Assembly (NCBI RefSeq): GCF_042684705.1
Contig: NZ_JBHULZ010000040.1
Location: 65,385 to 129,384 of the forward strand
Direction: 5' to 3'
From: Mesonia sediminis
GTDB taxonomy: Bacteria; Bacteroidota; Bacteroidia; Flavobacteriales; Flavobacteriaceae
Length of the DNA stretch: 64,000 nucleotides
In this document: one piece after another, positions 41,873 through 51,512 of the stretch
Position numbering within the stretch: position 1 is the first letter of the stretch
Layout of the letters: each line of letters opens with the position of its first letter
The notes under the pieces: generated by a model
Seen by the model: the letters and a program-made list of their open reading frames with translations, nothing else
What the model was told of the DNA's origin: nothing
The model's database searches: none
Position numbers and translations under genes: made by a program

Positions 41873-44325
41873 ACAGGGTCTACATCTATCGTTAACTTTA
41901 CTTTTCTAAATTTCCCTATAGACTCATAAGACTTTTTTACTTTCAAAATAAAGTCTTTGGTTTTCTTTACGGAATAATTCATAGGTATTTTTACAATAAT
42001 ATTCTTGCGGTACTCATTACGCACACGCGCAACTGCAGGAAATTCAGGACCCAGTACATTATCGCGTAAACCCTGACGCAAAGCCTCCGAAAGCCACAAA
42101 GATGCCTCCTCTACAGCGTTATAATCTCTTTGTTTACAGGTGATTTTTATAAGTCTATAAAATGGAGGGTATTTAAAGTTTTTGCGTTCATACACCTGCT
42201 CTTTGAACATATCTTCATAGCTATTGGTGGTTACCTGCTGTAAAATTTGATGATGCGGATTAAAAGTTTGAATCAGCACTTTACCCTGCTTGGCTGTTCT
42301 TCCGGCTCTACCGGCCACTTGAACCAACATTTGAAAGCTACGTTCATGAGCTCTGAAATCGGGAAAATTTAATAAGTTATCAGCATTCATTACGCCCACT
42401 AAATCTACATTCCTAAAATCAAGTCCTTTGGTTAGCATCTGGGTACCCACTAAAATATCTATACTGTGCTGCTCAAATTTATCTAGAATTTTATCGTAAG
42501 CATTTTTACCTCGGGTGGTGTCCAAGTCCATTCTGGCAACACGAGCTTTGGGTAACAAAGTGTTTAACTCGGTTTCTATTTGCTCTGTTCCAAATCCTTT
42601 GGTACTTACCTCGCTACTCCCACAAGCCATACACGCCTTTTGCATGGCAATGTGATAACCACAATAATGACAACGCAAACTATTATTGTGTTTATGAAAA
42701 GTAAGACTCACGTCACAATTAGGACAATGCGGACTGTGCCCACAAGTATGACATTCAAGCGTAGGGGAATAACCTCTTCTGTTTTGAAAAAGGATGACCT
42801 GTTTACCAGCCAGTATGGTTTGCTCTATGGCCTCGATAAGCACATCAGAAAAATGACCTTTCATCTGATTACGCTTATATTTTTCTTTAAGGTTGATCAA
42901 ATGGATTTCAGGAGGTATCACTTGGCCATAGCGTTTCTTTAGACTAACAAGGGCATACTTATCCCTTTGAGCATTGTAATAAGATTCGATACTCGGAGTA
43001 GCCGTACCCAAAACAATAGAAGCTTTACAGAGATGACTAAGTACTACTGCAGCATCTCTTGCCTGGTACCGTGGAGCGGGATTTAATTGCTTAAATGAAT
43101 TCTCGTGACTCTCATCAACCAAAATCAATCCTAAATCCTGAAAAGGCAATAATAAAGCCGAACGCGTTCCTACAATAATTTTCCCTTTGGTTTGATTATA
43201 AATATGCAGGTAGGTTTCAAAGCGTTCTTGTTGTGAGTATTTACTATGATAAACCATCACCTCCTGGCCAAAGTAGGCTTCTAGGCGTTTGATAAGCTGG
43301 GTGGTCAGCGCAATCTCGGGGACTAAAAAAAGTACCTGTTTGCCTTTTTTCACCTGCTTATCTATCAACTTCATGTACACTTCGGTTTTACCCGAAGAGG
43401 TTATACCATGAAACAATACAGGTTTTGAAGCCTTAAAATTGGCCTCAATTTGGTTCAAGGCCGCCTGCTGTTCTGCGCTTAAATCAATTAATTGTTGTGC
43501 TATTTGGTTTTGGTTTTTCACCCGATCTATTTGAAGCGTATATTCTTCTAAAAAACCTTTATCAACCAAAGCATTTAAGGAGGCATCTGAAGCTTGAGCT
43601 TTTTCTTTTAGCTTTTTTCTTGAAATAGGTTTATTCGATTGTGCTTTTAAGGTAAAGAATTGCATCACAATCTCTTTTTGTTTATGCGCTCTTCCCAATT
43701 CTTCTAACATTGCATTCATAGCCTGCGGATTTTCATAAGATTCGCTTAAACGTATATACTTAATCAATTTAGGCTTGTATTGCTCAAATATTTCTTGCTC
43801 TAATAGTATATACTTTTTTTGGGCCATTTCTTGCAAAATGGGTAATACATTTTTTTTACCCAGCAATTGCCCCACTTCTTTAATTTTTAATTGCGATTGT
43901 TTTTCTAAAGCCTCAAGCACTAAAAATTGTTCATCACTAAGCTGATTGGCAAGCTCTATGGTATCGTGTTGGTTGTTGCGTTGAATCACAGTTTCACTTT
44001 CAAGAAGAAAAATACCCGGTAAAGCTGCTCGCATTACTTCGCCTAAACTGCATAGATAGTAGGAGCTAATCCATTCCCAAAACGCCAATTGAAGTTTGCT
44101 TACTATCGGCGATTGATCAAGAATGGTTTCTATAAATTTTGGCGTATAAATTTCTGGGTGCTGCTGATGTATTTTTGCAACAATACCGGTATAGATTTTA
44201 GATTTACCAAAAGGTACTGCTACCCTCATACCGGGTTGCAATAAATCATATTCCTCTTGACTTATCGCATAAGTAAAGGTATTGTTAATAGCCAAGGGGA
44301 TAATTACATCTATATAAAAATTCAT
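41869..44325 (-). CDS. priA: Primosomal protein N' (replication restart helicase)
   Basis: The 818-residue protein has the PriA layout: N-terminal 3'-end-binding domain (IDVIIPLAINNTFTYAI), Walker A HGITSSGKTEVYMKL, a DEAH-like LVDESHENSFKQ, a zinc region with paired cysteines (CHTCGHSPHCPNC, RCHYCGYH, CMACGS) and helicase motif VQVAGRAGRTAKQGKVLIQT. It restarts stalled replication forks. Length is slightly above the usual 730 residues, partly from an inserted helical region around 120-270. Confidence 0.96.
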   Translation of the reverse strand: MNFYIDVIIPLAINNTFTYAISQEEYDLLQPGMRVAVPFGKSKIYTGIVAKIHQQHPEIYTPKFIETILDQSPIVSKLQLAFWEWISSYYLCSLGEVMRAALPGIFLLESETVIQRNNQHDTIELANQLSDEQFLVLEALEKQSQLKIKEVGQLLGKKNVLPILQEMAQKKYILLEQEIFEQYKPKLIKYIRLSESYENPQAMNAMLEELGRAHKQKEIVMQFFTLKAQSNKPISRKKLKEKAQASDASLNALVDKGFLEEYTLQIDRVKNQNQIAQQLIDLSAEQQAALNQIEANFKASKPVLFHGITSSGKTEVYMKLIDKQVKKGKQVLFLVPEIALTTQLIKRLEAYFGQEVMVYHSKYSQQERFETYLHIYNQTKGKIIVGTRSALLLPFQDLGLILVDESHENSFKQLNPAPRYQARDAAVVLSHLCKASIVLGTATPSIESYYNAQRDKYALVSLKKRYGQVIPPEIHLINLKEKYKRNQMKGHFSDVLIEAIEQTILAGKQVILFQNRRGYSPTLECHTCGHSPHCPNCDVSLTFHKHNNSLRCHYCGYHIAMQKACMACGSSEVSTKGFGTEQIETELNTLLPKARVARMDLDTTRGKNAYDKILDKFEQHSIDILVGTQMLTKGLDFRNVDLVGVMNADNLLNFPDFRAHERSFQMLVQVAGRAGRTAKQGKVLIQTFNPHHQILQQVTTNSYEDMFKEQVYERKNFKYPPFYRLIKITCKQRDYNAVEEASLWLSEALRQGLRDNVLGPEFPAVARVRNEYRKNIIVKIPMNYSVKKTKDFILKVKKSYESIGKFRKVKLTIDVDPV

Positions 44326-44415
44326 AAAGCTTATTAAAACACAAAGCTATTAAAGATTATGACTCATAGACAAGCCAAAAGCTTTAATAGCTTCAATTTA
44401 TTTAAACAGTCTAAC

Positions 44416-44976
44416 TTATTTACCTAACATGCCTTCTTTTAAATCGTCATCTGCTGGCTTTTTGTCTAACCAAATACCAAATAATGCTCGTTTAAATGCC
44501 TTACCTTGTATTACCCCTCTTTGCTCTCCATTTTTATAGGCTACTACGCCGCGCTCGGGTTGGTAGGTAATATCAAAAATATCTCCTTTGACAATTTCTT
44601 CCTCAAAAAAACCTATAAATTGATCGATTTGTTTGCGAAGTGGAGCTACATTATTGTTGGTTGATTTTTTAAAGCCATCTTCTACGGCTTCTATCATTTT
44701 ACTACTCGAAACTAATTTTGAAACGATTTGAAGACGTACTGCCATTGGTTCATTACTATCTAAGATTTCTTTGGCACTACTTTTCTTTTCCGTAAGATAA
44801 AGCGCCCCCACATAAAGGTCTATCCATAGCTTTTCTCTTACTCCAGCACCATTAAGTACGGTTTGGTGTTCTCCTATTTTCATTGTATTGGGCAAAGTTA
44901 CCCCTTCTACTTGTGTTTGGCTATAGCCTGTAAAAGCAATAAATAGCGCCAATAATAAATTAATGTGTGTTTTCAT
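44416..44976 (-). CDS. Secreted chalcone-isomerase-fold protein
   Basis: The 186-residue protein has an N-terminal signal peptide (MKTHINLLLALFIAFTGYSQ) and a chalcone-isomerase-like domain: VEGVTLPNTMKIGEHQTVLNGAGVREKLWIDLYVGALYL and a C-terminal GIWLDKKPADDDLKEGMLGK. Bacterial members are periplasmic and probably bind fatty acids rather than isomerise flavonoids. It lies 27 bases upstream of the YihY-type gene. Confidence 0.85.
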   Translation of the reverse strand: MKTHINLLLALFIAFTGYSQTQVEGVTLPNTMKIGEHQTVLNGAGVREKLWIDLYVGALYLTEKKSSAKEILDSNEPMAVRLQIVSKLVSSSKMIEAVEDGFKKSTNNNVAPLRKQIDQFIGFFEEEIVKGDIFDITYQPERGVVAYKNGEQRGVIQGKAFKRALFGIWLDKKPADDDLKEGMLGK

Positions 44977-45003
44977 AGTGTTCAGATTTGTAAGCCTAAT
45001 TTA

Positions 45004-45921
45004 TCACTTTTTTTGTTTTAATCTATAAATAGTTGCATTTAATTCAAAGCCTAATAACAAGATGTTTGCATTTAGCCATATATATATAAGCAAAATTAGT
45101 AAAGCACCAATACTTCCGTAAAGCTCATTGTAATTATTAAAATTTTCTATGTATATACTGAATAGATAGGTGTTTAATAAAATTAATAGCGTTGTAAAAA
45201 GCGCACCCAGCGAAAGGTACCTAGACTGTCTACCTTCTTTGGTTCCAAAGTAATATAAAATGGCAACAGCATTATAGATAAGAAGGATCACTACGACATA
45301 TCTACCAAATTGTGCCCACTGCAAGCCATCTGTAAACAAGCCTAAAGCTTTTAAATTCTCTATGATAAAGGTTAAGTAAAATAGCACTATAACCGCCACT
45401 AAAACCAAAATAGCCAGAATAATTGCAGTGATTACAGCAACCATATATTGCCGAATAATCGATCGGTTAATATGCGTATGGTAAGAAAATTCAAATCCGG
45501 TGAATATGGCATTTACCCCATTGGCCATTAAAAAAATAGAAAGTATAAATACAAAGCTCAATAAACCACCTCTTGGATTATTAAAAATATCTGCAAAAAT
45601 CTCATTAAAAAAACCTGAGGTTTGGGGAGGTAAAAAAGAATCTATAAAAGACAAAAGCACCAAATGAAAATCGTCTATAAACCAGACAAAGGGTATCAAG
45701 TTCAGCACAAATAACAAAAATGGGAAAATCGCCATAAAGAAGCTAAATGCAATAGAACTGGCTCGCGTTGAAAAAGTTCCTTTTATAATGCCCAACGCAT
45801 ATAACTCTCCCAAGTCATAAACGCTTAAGCCGTTTAAGCCAGGTAATTTAATGCTCCTGGCCTTGGCTTCAAACCAGGCTAAAGGCTTTTTTTTGAAACT
45901 TATTTCTTGTTTATCTGTCAT
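45004..45921 (-). CDS. YihY/BrkB-family membrane protein
   Basis: The 305-residue protein has about six membrane helices with GIIKGTFSTRASSIAFSFFMAIFPFLLF, RQYMVAVITAIILAILVLV and YGSIGALLILLIYIWLNANILLLGFELNA. This is the YihY (formerly BrkB/RNase BN) family of inner-membrane proteins with unknown transport function. It starts one base into the nadC stop (TAATG type), indicating translational coupling. Confidence 0.9.
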   Translation of the reverse strand: MTDKQEISFKKKPLAWFEAKARSIKLPGLNGLSVYDLGELYALGIIKGTFSTRASSIAFSFFMAIFPFLLFVLNLIPFVWFIDDFHLVLLSFIDSFLPPQTSGFFNEIFADIFNNPRGGLLSFVFILSIFLMANGVNAIFTGFEFSYHTHINRSIIRQYMVAVITAIILAILVLVAVIVLFYLTFIIENLKALGLFTDGLQWAQFGRYVVVILLIYNAVAILYYFGTKEGRQSRYLSLGALFTTLLILLNTYLFSIYIENFNNYNELYGSIGALLILLIYIWLNANILLLGFELNATIYRLKQKK

Positions 45922-46781
45922 TAATCTACTGCCTTCAGGCTAAGGTCAAGGTTATAAACCGAATGCGTTAAAGCCCCGCTACTTATGTAATCTACTCCAC
46001 ATGCTGCATACTCAGCCGCGGTTTCTAAAGTAATCCCTCCACTCGATTCAGTTTGGGTTTTGCCATTGATTAAAGCCACAGCTTCCCGAGTATCTTCATA
46101 ATTAAAATTATCAATTAAAATGCGATGAATACCGTCGTACTTTAAAATCTCTTTGATTTCCTCCATATTTCTGGCTTCAACTATAATCTTTAGATCAAGC
46201 GAATTTTCTCGTAAATAAGCTTGAGTTTTCTCTATTGCTGCTCCTACTCCACCTGAAAAATCAATATGGTTATCTTTAAGCATAATCATATCATATAAGG
46301 CAAAGCGATGGTTTACTCCTCCTCCTATTTTAACCGCCCATTTCTCTAGTGCGCGTATGCCTGGGGTTGTTTTTCGGGTGTCTAAAATTTTGGTTTTGGT
46401 ATTCTTGAGCAATTCCGCAAAAGCATTTGTTTTAGTAGCAATTGCACTCATACGCTGCATGGCGTTAAGCACCAGGCGTTCGGCTTTTAAGATAGACTGA
46501 CTGCTACCCGAAACATAAAAGGCTATATCTCCGTATTGTATAGGGCTTCCATCCTCGAGTAAGGTCTCCACTTTCAATTCCGGATCTACATAGCTAAAAA
46601 CCTGTTTAGCAAAATCAACACCTGCTAAAATACCGGTATCTTTAACCAATAATTTGGCTTTACCAGATGCATCCTGCGGTATACAGGCTAAAGAACTGTG
46701 ATCGCCTTCTCCTACATCTTCGCGAATGGCATTTTCAATAATTAATTGTATCTCTTTTTCAAATTGGGCTTGTGCTATCAT
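45921..46781 (-). CDS. nadC: Nicotinate-nucleotide pyrophosphorylase (carboxylating)
   Basis: The 286-residue protein matches NadC: AIREDVGEGDHSSLACIP at the start, AERLVLNAMQRMSAIAT, ILDTRKTTPGIRALEKWAVKIGGGVNHR and IDYISSGALTHS. It converts quinolinate and PRPP into nicotinate mononucleotide in de novo NAD synthesis. It is the first gene of nadC - yihY-like - chalcone-isomerase-like on the minus strand. Confidence 0.97.
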   Translation of the reverse strand: MIAQAQFEKEIQLIIENAIREDVGEGDHSSLACIPQDASGKAKLLVKDTGILAGVDFAKQVFSYVDPELKVETLLEDGSPIQYGDIAFYVSGSSQSILKAERLVLNAMQRMSAIATKTNAFAELLKNTKTKILDTRKTTPGIRALEKWAVKIGGGVNHRFALYDMIMLKDNHIDFSGGVGAAIEKTQAYLRENSLDLKIIVEARNMEEIKEILKYDGIHRILIDNFNYEDTREAVALINGKTQTESSGGITLETAAEYAACGVDYISSGALTHSVYNLDLSLKAVD

Positions 46782-46911
46782 AAAAAGGTATTTCTATCTG
46801 CTAAAATAATAAAGTATTCTCAATTTGTAGTTGAATCTTGATATCTATTCATAGTTAGCATAAAGGTGTTTCAATTTGCTAACTTTTGTAGTTGTATTTT
46901 AGTTTCGCTTA

Positions 46912-46924
46912 ACGCGGATTTAAT
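46912..46924. repeat. Copy 2 of an intergenic 13-mer (ACGCGGATTTAAT)
   Basis: The same 13 bases occur at 18813-18825, preceded in both cases by GCTTA or GCTTAA. Both copies are intergenic. They may be remnants of a dispersed element. Confidence 0.4.
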
Positions 46925-46943
46925 CTCGAAAAAATAAAACAAA

Positions 46944-46976
46944 TTGATTCAAATTCAGGAGAGTCATTTATTTTTG
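46944..46976 (+). promoter_or_regulatory. Promoter of rlmH
   Basis: TTG at 46944-46946, 22 bases, then TATTTTTG at 46969-46976 matching TAnnTTTG, 18 bases before the rlmH ATG. The spacing is slightly long. Confidence 0.55.
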
Positions 46977-46994
46977 TAAACAGAGTAGATATCT

Positions 46995-47468
46995 ATGAAA
47001 ATAAAACTGATTGTCGTCGGAAAAACAGATAAAGGTCCGTTGCAGGATTTAATCGCAGATTATTGTAAACGCCTTACACATTATATTTCGTTTGAGTTGC
47101 AAGTAATACCCGATTTAAAAAAAACAAAGCATTTAGATGTACAACAACAAAAACAAAAAGAAGGTGAGCTTATTTTAAAAGAAATCAACACTTCAGATTG
47201 GTTGGTTTTATTAGATGAAGCAGGAAAATCTTTTACCTCAATGCAATTTGCGCAAGAATTACAAAAAAAATTAAATGCCGGTACTAAGCAGTTGGTTTTT
47301 GTAATAGGCGGCCCCTATGGCTTTTCAGATGCTGTTTACCAACAAGCAAAGCAGAAGATTAGTCTATCAAAAATGACTTTTTCTCATCAAATGGTACGTT
47401 TGTTTTTTGTTGAACAAATTTACCGAGGATTTACAATTCTTAAAAATGAACCCTATCATCACCAATAA
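46995..47468 (+). CDS. rlmH: 23S rRNA (pseudouridine1915-N3)-methyltransferase
   Basis: The 157-residue protein has the RlmH SPOUT fold: MKIKLIVVGKTDKG, LLDEAGKSFTSMQFA, FVIGGPYGFSDAVYQQA and the C-terminal knot FSHQMVRLFFVEQIYRGFTILKNEPYHH. It methylates pseudouridine 1915 in helix 69 of 23S rRNA. It ends 2 bases before the ITPase gene. Confidence 0.97.
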   Translation: MKIKLIVVGKTDKGPLQDLIADYCKRLTHYISFELQVIPDLKKTKHLDVQQQKQKEGELILKEINTSDWLVLLDEAGKSFTSMQFAQELQKKLNAGTKQLVFVIGGPYGFSDAVYQQAKQKISLSKMTFSHQMVRLFFVEQIYRGFTILKNEPYHHQ

Positions 47469-47470
47469 TT

Positions 47471-48049
47471 ATGAAACTTGTATTTGCTACCAATAACGCC
47501 AACAAACTGGCAGAAATAAAACAACTTTTACCCCAACATATCGAGTTGTTATCGCTCAAAGATATCGGTTGTACCGAAGAAATTCCAGAAACGGAAAACA
47601 CCATCGAAGGTAACGCATGGCTCAAAGCTAAATATGTAAAAGAAAAGTATGGTTATGACTGTTTTGCCGATGATACAGGCTTAGAGGTTAAAGCTTTAAA
47701 CGGGGCACCCGGTGTTTTATCTGCTCGCTATGCTGGCGAGTCAAAAAACAACCAAGCCAATATCGCTAAATTATTAGACGAACTTGCCGATAAAGAGGAC
47801 AGAAGGGCTCAATTTAAAACCGTAATTGCTTTGTATTTTGACGGAGAGCAAAAAGACTTTACCGGAATTTGCCCCGGACAAATAAGCCATGAACTCCGTG
47901 GCGAAGGTGGTTTTGGCTATGACCCGATATTTGTACCTCAACATCAATCCAAAACTTTTGCCGAAATGACCGCAGAAGATAAAAATCTAATCAGTCATCG
48001 AGCTTTAGCTTTTAAGCAGCTCTTAAATTATTTAAATACCAAGAAATAA
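47471..48049 (+). CDS. rdgB: Non-canonical purine NTP pyrophosphatase (RdgB/HAM1)
   Basis: The 192-residue protein starts MKLVFATNNANKLAEIKQL and has DCFADDTGLEVKALNGAPGVLSARYAG, GEGGFGYDPIFVP and ISHRALAFKQL, the HAM1/RdgB motifs. It hydrolyses dITP and XTP to keep them out of DNA. It is co-transcribed with rlmH and ends at a terminator. Confidence 0.96.
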   Translation: MKLVFATNNANKLAEIKQLLPQHIELLSLKDIGCTEEIPETENTIEGNAWLKAKYVKEKYGYDCFADDTGLEVKALNGAPGVLSARYAGESKNNQANIAKLLDELADKEDRRAQFKTVIALYFDGEQKDFTGICPGQISHELRGEGGFGYDPIFVPQHQSKTFAEMTAEDKNLISHRALAFKQLLNYLNTKK

Positions 48050-48054
48050 AGAAT

Positions 48055-48087
48055 AAAAAAACTCCCTTAAAACGGGAGTTTTTTTAT
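48055..48087. terminator. Bidirectional terminator
   Basis: An 8-bp stem (AAACTCCC / GGGAGTTT) flanked by A and T runs lies between the convergent rdgB and dsbD-like genes. Confidence 0.9.
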
Positions 48088-48111
48088 TCTTTATTTCTAA
48101 AAAGATCTTAT

Positions 48112-50187
48112 TTATTGATTTTTAAATTTAGTAATTCCATCTTTTAACCAAGCACTATAAGCCTCTACATCGGGTAGATAACCCACGGGTTTGTTGAGCT
48201 CCACTTCTTGGTGATTAAGTAATACATAGTATGGCTGAGCATTGATACCATAGTGTTTGATTTGAAAATCACTCCATTTGTTACCTATGGTACGAACTCG
48301 CTTCCCGGTAGTTTCACTGGTGTACTGCTCCTCTTTAGGCAATTGCTCTTTAATGTCTACATATAAACTAATAAGAACAACATCATTCTTCAGTTTATTT
48401 AGAACCTGTGGTTCACTCCATACTCTTTCTTCCATTTTTCTACAGTTTATACATGCTTTTCCTGTGAAGTCAAGTAAAATAGGTAAGTTATTTTCCTTAG
48501 CATAAGCTACTCCCGCATCATAATCGGTGAAAGCTAAAATATCATGTGGTCCTAGCTCGGCGTGTTCGGGGAAATCACTTTTATTGGTTGCGGTAGCTGT
48601 TCCTCCGCCTTTGGTGTTTCCTACCCCATATGGAGATTCAGAATAATTCATAGGTGGTGGGAAACCACTTATCATTTTTAAAGGAGCACCCCATAATCCT
48701 GGAATCAGGTATATGGTAAAAGATAAGGTTACTAAACCTAGGCCGAGTCTTCCAACTGAAATATGTTTTAAAGGAGAGTCGTGAGGCAAACTGATTTTAC
48801 CAAATAAATATAAAGTAAGGGTACCAAAAATAGCAATCCAAAGTGCTAAAAACACCTCGCGCTCTAACCAATGCGCCTCTAAAACTAAATCGGCGTTTGA
48901 TAAAAATTTAAGTGCTAAAGCTAATTCTAGGAAACCTAAAACTACCTTTACTGAGTTTAACCATCCGCCAGATTTTGGTAAAGTATTCATCCAACCTGGG
49001 AACATCGCAAATAATGCAAAAGGAATTGCAATAGCCAATGAGAATCCAAGCATACCTACTATAGGTGCAATTCCTCCTTTTGATGCTGCTTCGACCAACA
49101 GTGTTCCTACAATGGGTCCGGTACAGCTAAAGGAAACAATAGCCAATGCTAAAGCCATAAAGAAAATTCCGATAATCCCACCCTTATTGGCTTGACTGTC
49201 TACTTTGTTAGCCCAAGAATTAGGTAACATAATTTCGAAAGCTCCTAAAAAAGATGCGGCAAAAATTATCAAGATAACAAAGAATACAATATTAAAAGTA
49301 ACATTGGTAGATAGCGCATTTAACGCATCGGCACCAAAAATACCAGTGACTAAAGAACCTAATAATACATAAATTACCACAATAAAAAATCCGTAAAGAA
49401 GAGCGTTACTAACCCCTTTGGCCTTTGTTTTACTTTGTTTGGTAAAGAAACCAACCGTCATGGGAATCATTGGGAAAACACAAGGAGTAAGCAGGGCTAC
49501 GAAACCAGATAAAAAGGCAATCCAAAAAATAGAGAAAAGGCCTTTTTTACTACCATCTTCATTAGAAACAGATGCTTGTGCATCAAGCAAAGCTTGAGGA
49601 ACCTCATCATCATCGGCATTAAGCTGTTCTTCTTTTTTTTGTGTTTCAGGTTTTTTGGTGGCTCCATTAGCTTGGTACGCTTCAAACTCATCATAGTTTG
49701 AAAACACCTGTGCTTTATTGTTTTTAAGGTCGAATACCATATAGTATTCTTCGTTGATACAAACATCTATACAGGATTGATAAAAAATTTGTGCTTTTAT
49801 CACTTGAATGTCTGGATTAATTAAGGTAACCTTTTGTTTAAAAGTTGCCTGATTTTCAAAATACATCTCATCCACTCCAAAAGTTTCGTTGAATTGTGTT
49901 TTGGTTTCGCTCTCTTTGGCAAACTCTTCTACCTCATACTTTCCTTCTTTATCAACATAATCAAATGCTAAGGGAATGGGTCCGCCTTCTGGAGTAAACT
50001 GACTGTAAACGTGCCAATCTGGCTCTATACTCAGTTCATAGATTAACTCGTATGAAGTATCAGACAGTTTGTTAATTTTACCTTCCCATTTTGTGGGCTT
50101 TAATTGTTGATTTTGCCCCATCCCAAATTGAGCATAGGACGCACTAGTAATTAAAAATGCAATTAATAGTTTAAGGTATACCTTCAT
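48112..50187 (-). CDS. DsbD-like protein-disulfide reductase
   Basis: The 691-residue protein has a signal peptide (MKVYLKLLIAFLITSASYAQ), an N-terminal periplasmic domain with SCIDVC, a CcdA-type membrane core of about eight helices with LTPCVFPMIPMTVGFF and FSCTGPIVGTLL, and a C-terminal thioredoxin-like domain with CINC (GKACINCRKMEERVW). It passes electrons from cytoplasmic thioredoxin to periplasmic proteins. It overlaps tilS by 4 bases and is the last gene of a four-gene run beginning at 53346. Confidence 0.92.
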   Translation of the reverse strand: MKVYLKLLIAFLITSASYAQFGMGQNQQLKPTKWEGKINKLSDTSYELIYELSIEPDWHVYSQFTPEGGPIPLAFDYVDKEGKYEVEEFAKESETKTQFNETFGVDEMYFENQATFKQKVTLINPDIQVIKAQIFYQSCIDVCINEEYYMVFDLKNNKAQVFSNYDEFEAYQANGATKKPETQKKEEQLNADDDEVPQALLDAQASVSNEDGSKKGLFSIFWIAFLSGFVALLTPCVFPMIPMTVGFFTKQSKTKAKGVSNALLYGFFIVVIYVLLGSLVTGIFGADALNALSTNVTFNIVFFVILIIFAASFLGAFEIMLPNSWANKVDSQANKGGIIGIFFMALALAIVSFSCTGPIVGTLLVEAASKGGIAPIVGMLGFSLAIAIPFALFAMFPGWMNTLPKSGGWLNSVKVVLGFLELALALKFLSNADLVLEAHWLEREVFLALWIAIFGTLTLYLFGKISLPHDSPLKHISVGRLGLGLVTLSFTIYLIPGLWGAPLKMISGFPPPMNYSESPYGVGNTKGGGTATATNKSDFPEHAELGPHDILAFTDYDAGVAYAKENNLPILLDFTGKACINCRKMEERVWSEPQVLNKLKNDVVLISLYVDIKEQLPKEEQYTSETTGKRVRTIGNKWSDFQIKHYGINAQPYYVLLNHQEVELNKPVGYLPDVEAYSAWLKDGITKFKNQ

Positions 50188-51500
50188 GATTTTAAAGTAA
50201 TTTTTGTTATCTTTTGAGTTTTGTCTTGCACTTTAAAGCGCTCGTCAATTCGGTGTGAAACTAACCAAATTATTTCTTTATCACAGCACAAGACATAGAT
50301 ATTTTCCTTGTCTTGAAGCGCCACTTTATTATTGATTAAAAAATCGCTAATTTTTTGTTTTCCTTTCATTCCGAGCGGGTAAAAATAGTCTCCTGCTTGC
50401 CATTTTCGTAATATAAGCGGATATTTTAACTTTTTGGCATCCAAGTAAGCTACTGTATCGGCAAAGTCTCCTAACTTATCTACTTTGCTTATTTGCAGAC
50501 GACCCAAAGGAAAAACAAGTTCATTTTCAGGATAAAGCAAGTACGACTCGGTTTCATCTATTTCTTTTTCTTTTCGTTTTTGAAGCAAAAGAATATCTCT
50601 GTCTTTATGCAAGACATAAGCACCAGTTTCTACTTTTTTACCGGGTTGTGCCTTTCTTAACGCATAAACCGATTCCCAATCGCTAAAATCAAATTCTTTT
50701 AGTAGTTGATACAATACCGCATTAGGATGCGGCAAAGTGTTGAGCACGTTTAAATCAATCTCAAACCCTGAGAAAGTTTCCCGTACTATTTTATCATAAA
50801 TCAAACTCACATAATCTTCGGCCAATTGTTCTATTTGCTTTAACTTGTTCTGAGTTCCTTTAAAAGCTTCCAGAAAATTGGGATTTTCTTGCTCTAAAAT
50901 CGGTGAGATTTGATGCCTGATTTTATTACGTAAATAATAATTAGACGCATTTGTTTTATCTTCACGCCATCTAATGTGGTGTTGCTTGGCATAGTTTTCA
51001 ATTTGCTTTCGCGAAAATCCAATCAATGGTCTTGCTACTATGTTATTCTCCTGAGGCATACCGGTGAGCCCCGCAATTCCCGTGCCGCGTATTAAATTAA
51101 TAAAAAAAGTTTCTATTTGATCGTGAGCGTGATGCGCTGTAATTATTTTTATATACGAATGGTTCTGCGTTAAGGTTTTAAAATAATTGTAACGTAATTC
51201 ACGCGCAGCCATTTGTATGGACATTTTATGATCTTCGGCATAAGCTTGGCAATCGAATTTCTGCGTATGAATTTTTAGTTTTAATCGTGCTGCTAAAGCC
51301 TCAACAAAGCGTTGGTCTTCATCGCTTTCTTTTCCGCGTAAAGCGAAATTTACGTGTGCTAAAGCAAACTTTACTCCTGCTGCTACAAGCATATGGCACA
51401 GAACCACCGAATCGATTCCTCCGCTTATGGCCAACAGGTGTTTGTTTTGCAGAAGCGAAGGAAAGTGCTGTTCTAGGTTTTCGCGAAATTTATTTAGCAT
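50184..51500 (-). CDS. tilS: tRNA(Ile)-lysidine synthase
   Basis: The 438-residue protein has the N-type ATP-PP loop SGGIDS (residues 26-31), AHVNFALRGKESDEDQRFV, TAHHAHDQIETFFINLIRGTGIAGLTGMP and a C-terminal domain with KWQAGDYFYPLGMKGKQKISDFLIN. It modifies C34 of tRNA-Ile(CAU) to lysidine. It lies 12 bases after the pabB-like gene and overlaps the dsbD-like start. Confidence 0.96.
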   Translation of the reverse strand: MLNKFRENLEQHFPSLLQNKHLLAISGGIDSVVLCHMLVAAGVKFALAHVNFALRGKESDEDQRFVEALAARLKLKIHTQKFDCQAYAEDHKMSIQMAARELRYNYFKTLTQNHSYIKIITAHHAHDQIETFFINLIRGTGIAGLTGMPQENNIVARPLIGFSRKQIENYAKQHHIRWREDKTNASNYYLRNKIRHQISPILEQENPNFLEAFKGTQNKLKQIEQLAEDYVSLIYDKIVRETFSGFEIDLNVLNTLPHPNAVLYQLLKEFDFSDWESVYALRKAQPGKKVETGAYVLHKDRDILLLQKRKEKEIDETESYLLYPENELVFPLGRLQISKVDKLGDFADTVAYLDAKKLKYPLILRKWQAGDYFYPLGMKGKQKISDFLINNKVALQDKENIYVLCCDKEIIWLVSHRIDERFKVQDKTQKITKITLKS

Positions 51501-51512
51501 AAGTTTTCTGAT

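Noticed and set aside
49497..49766. A second minus-strand frame inside the dsbD-like gene rich in M and K
   Set aside because: It overlaps in another frame a conserved membrane core and shows only low-complexity composition.
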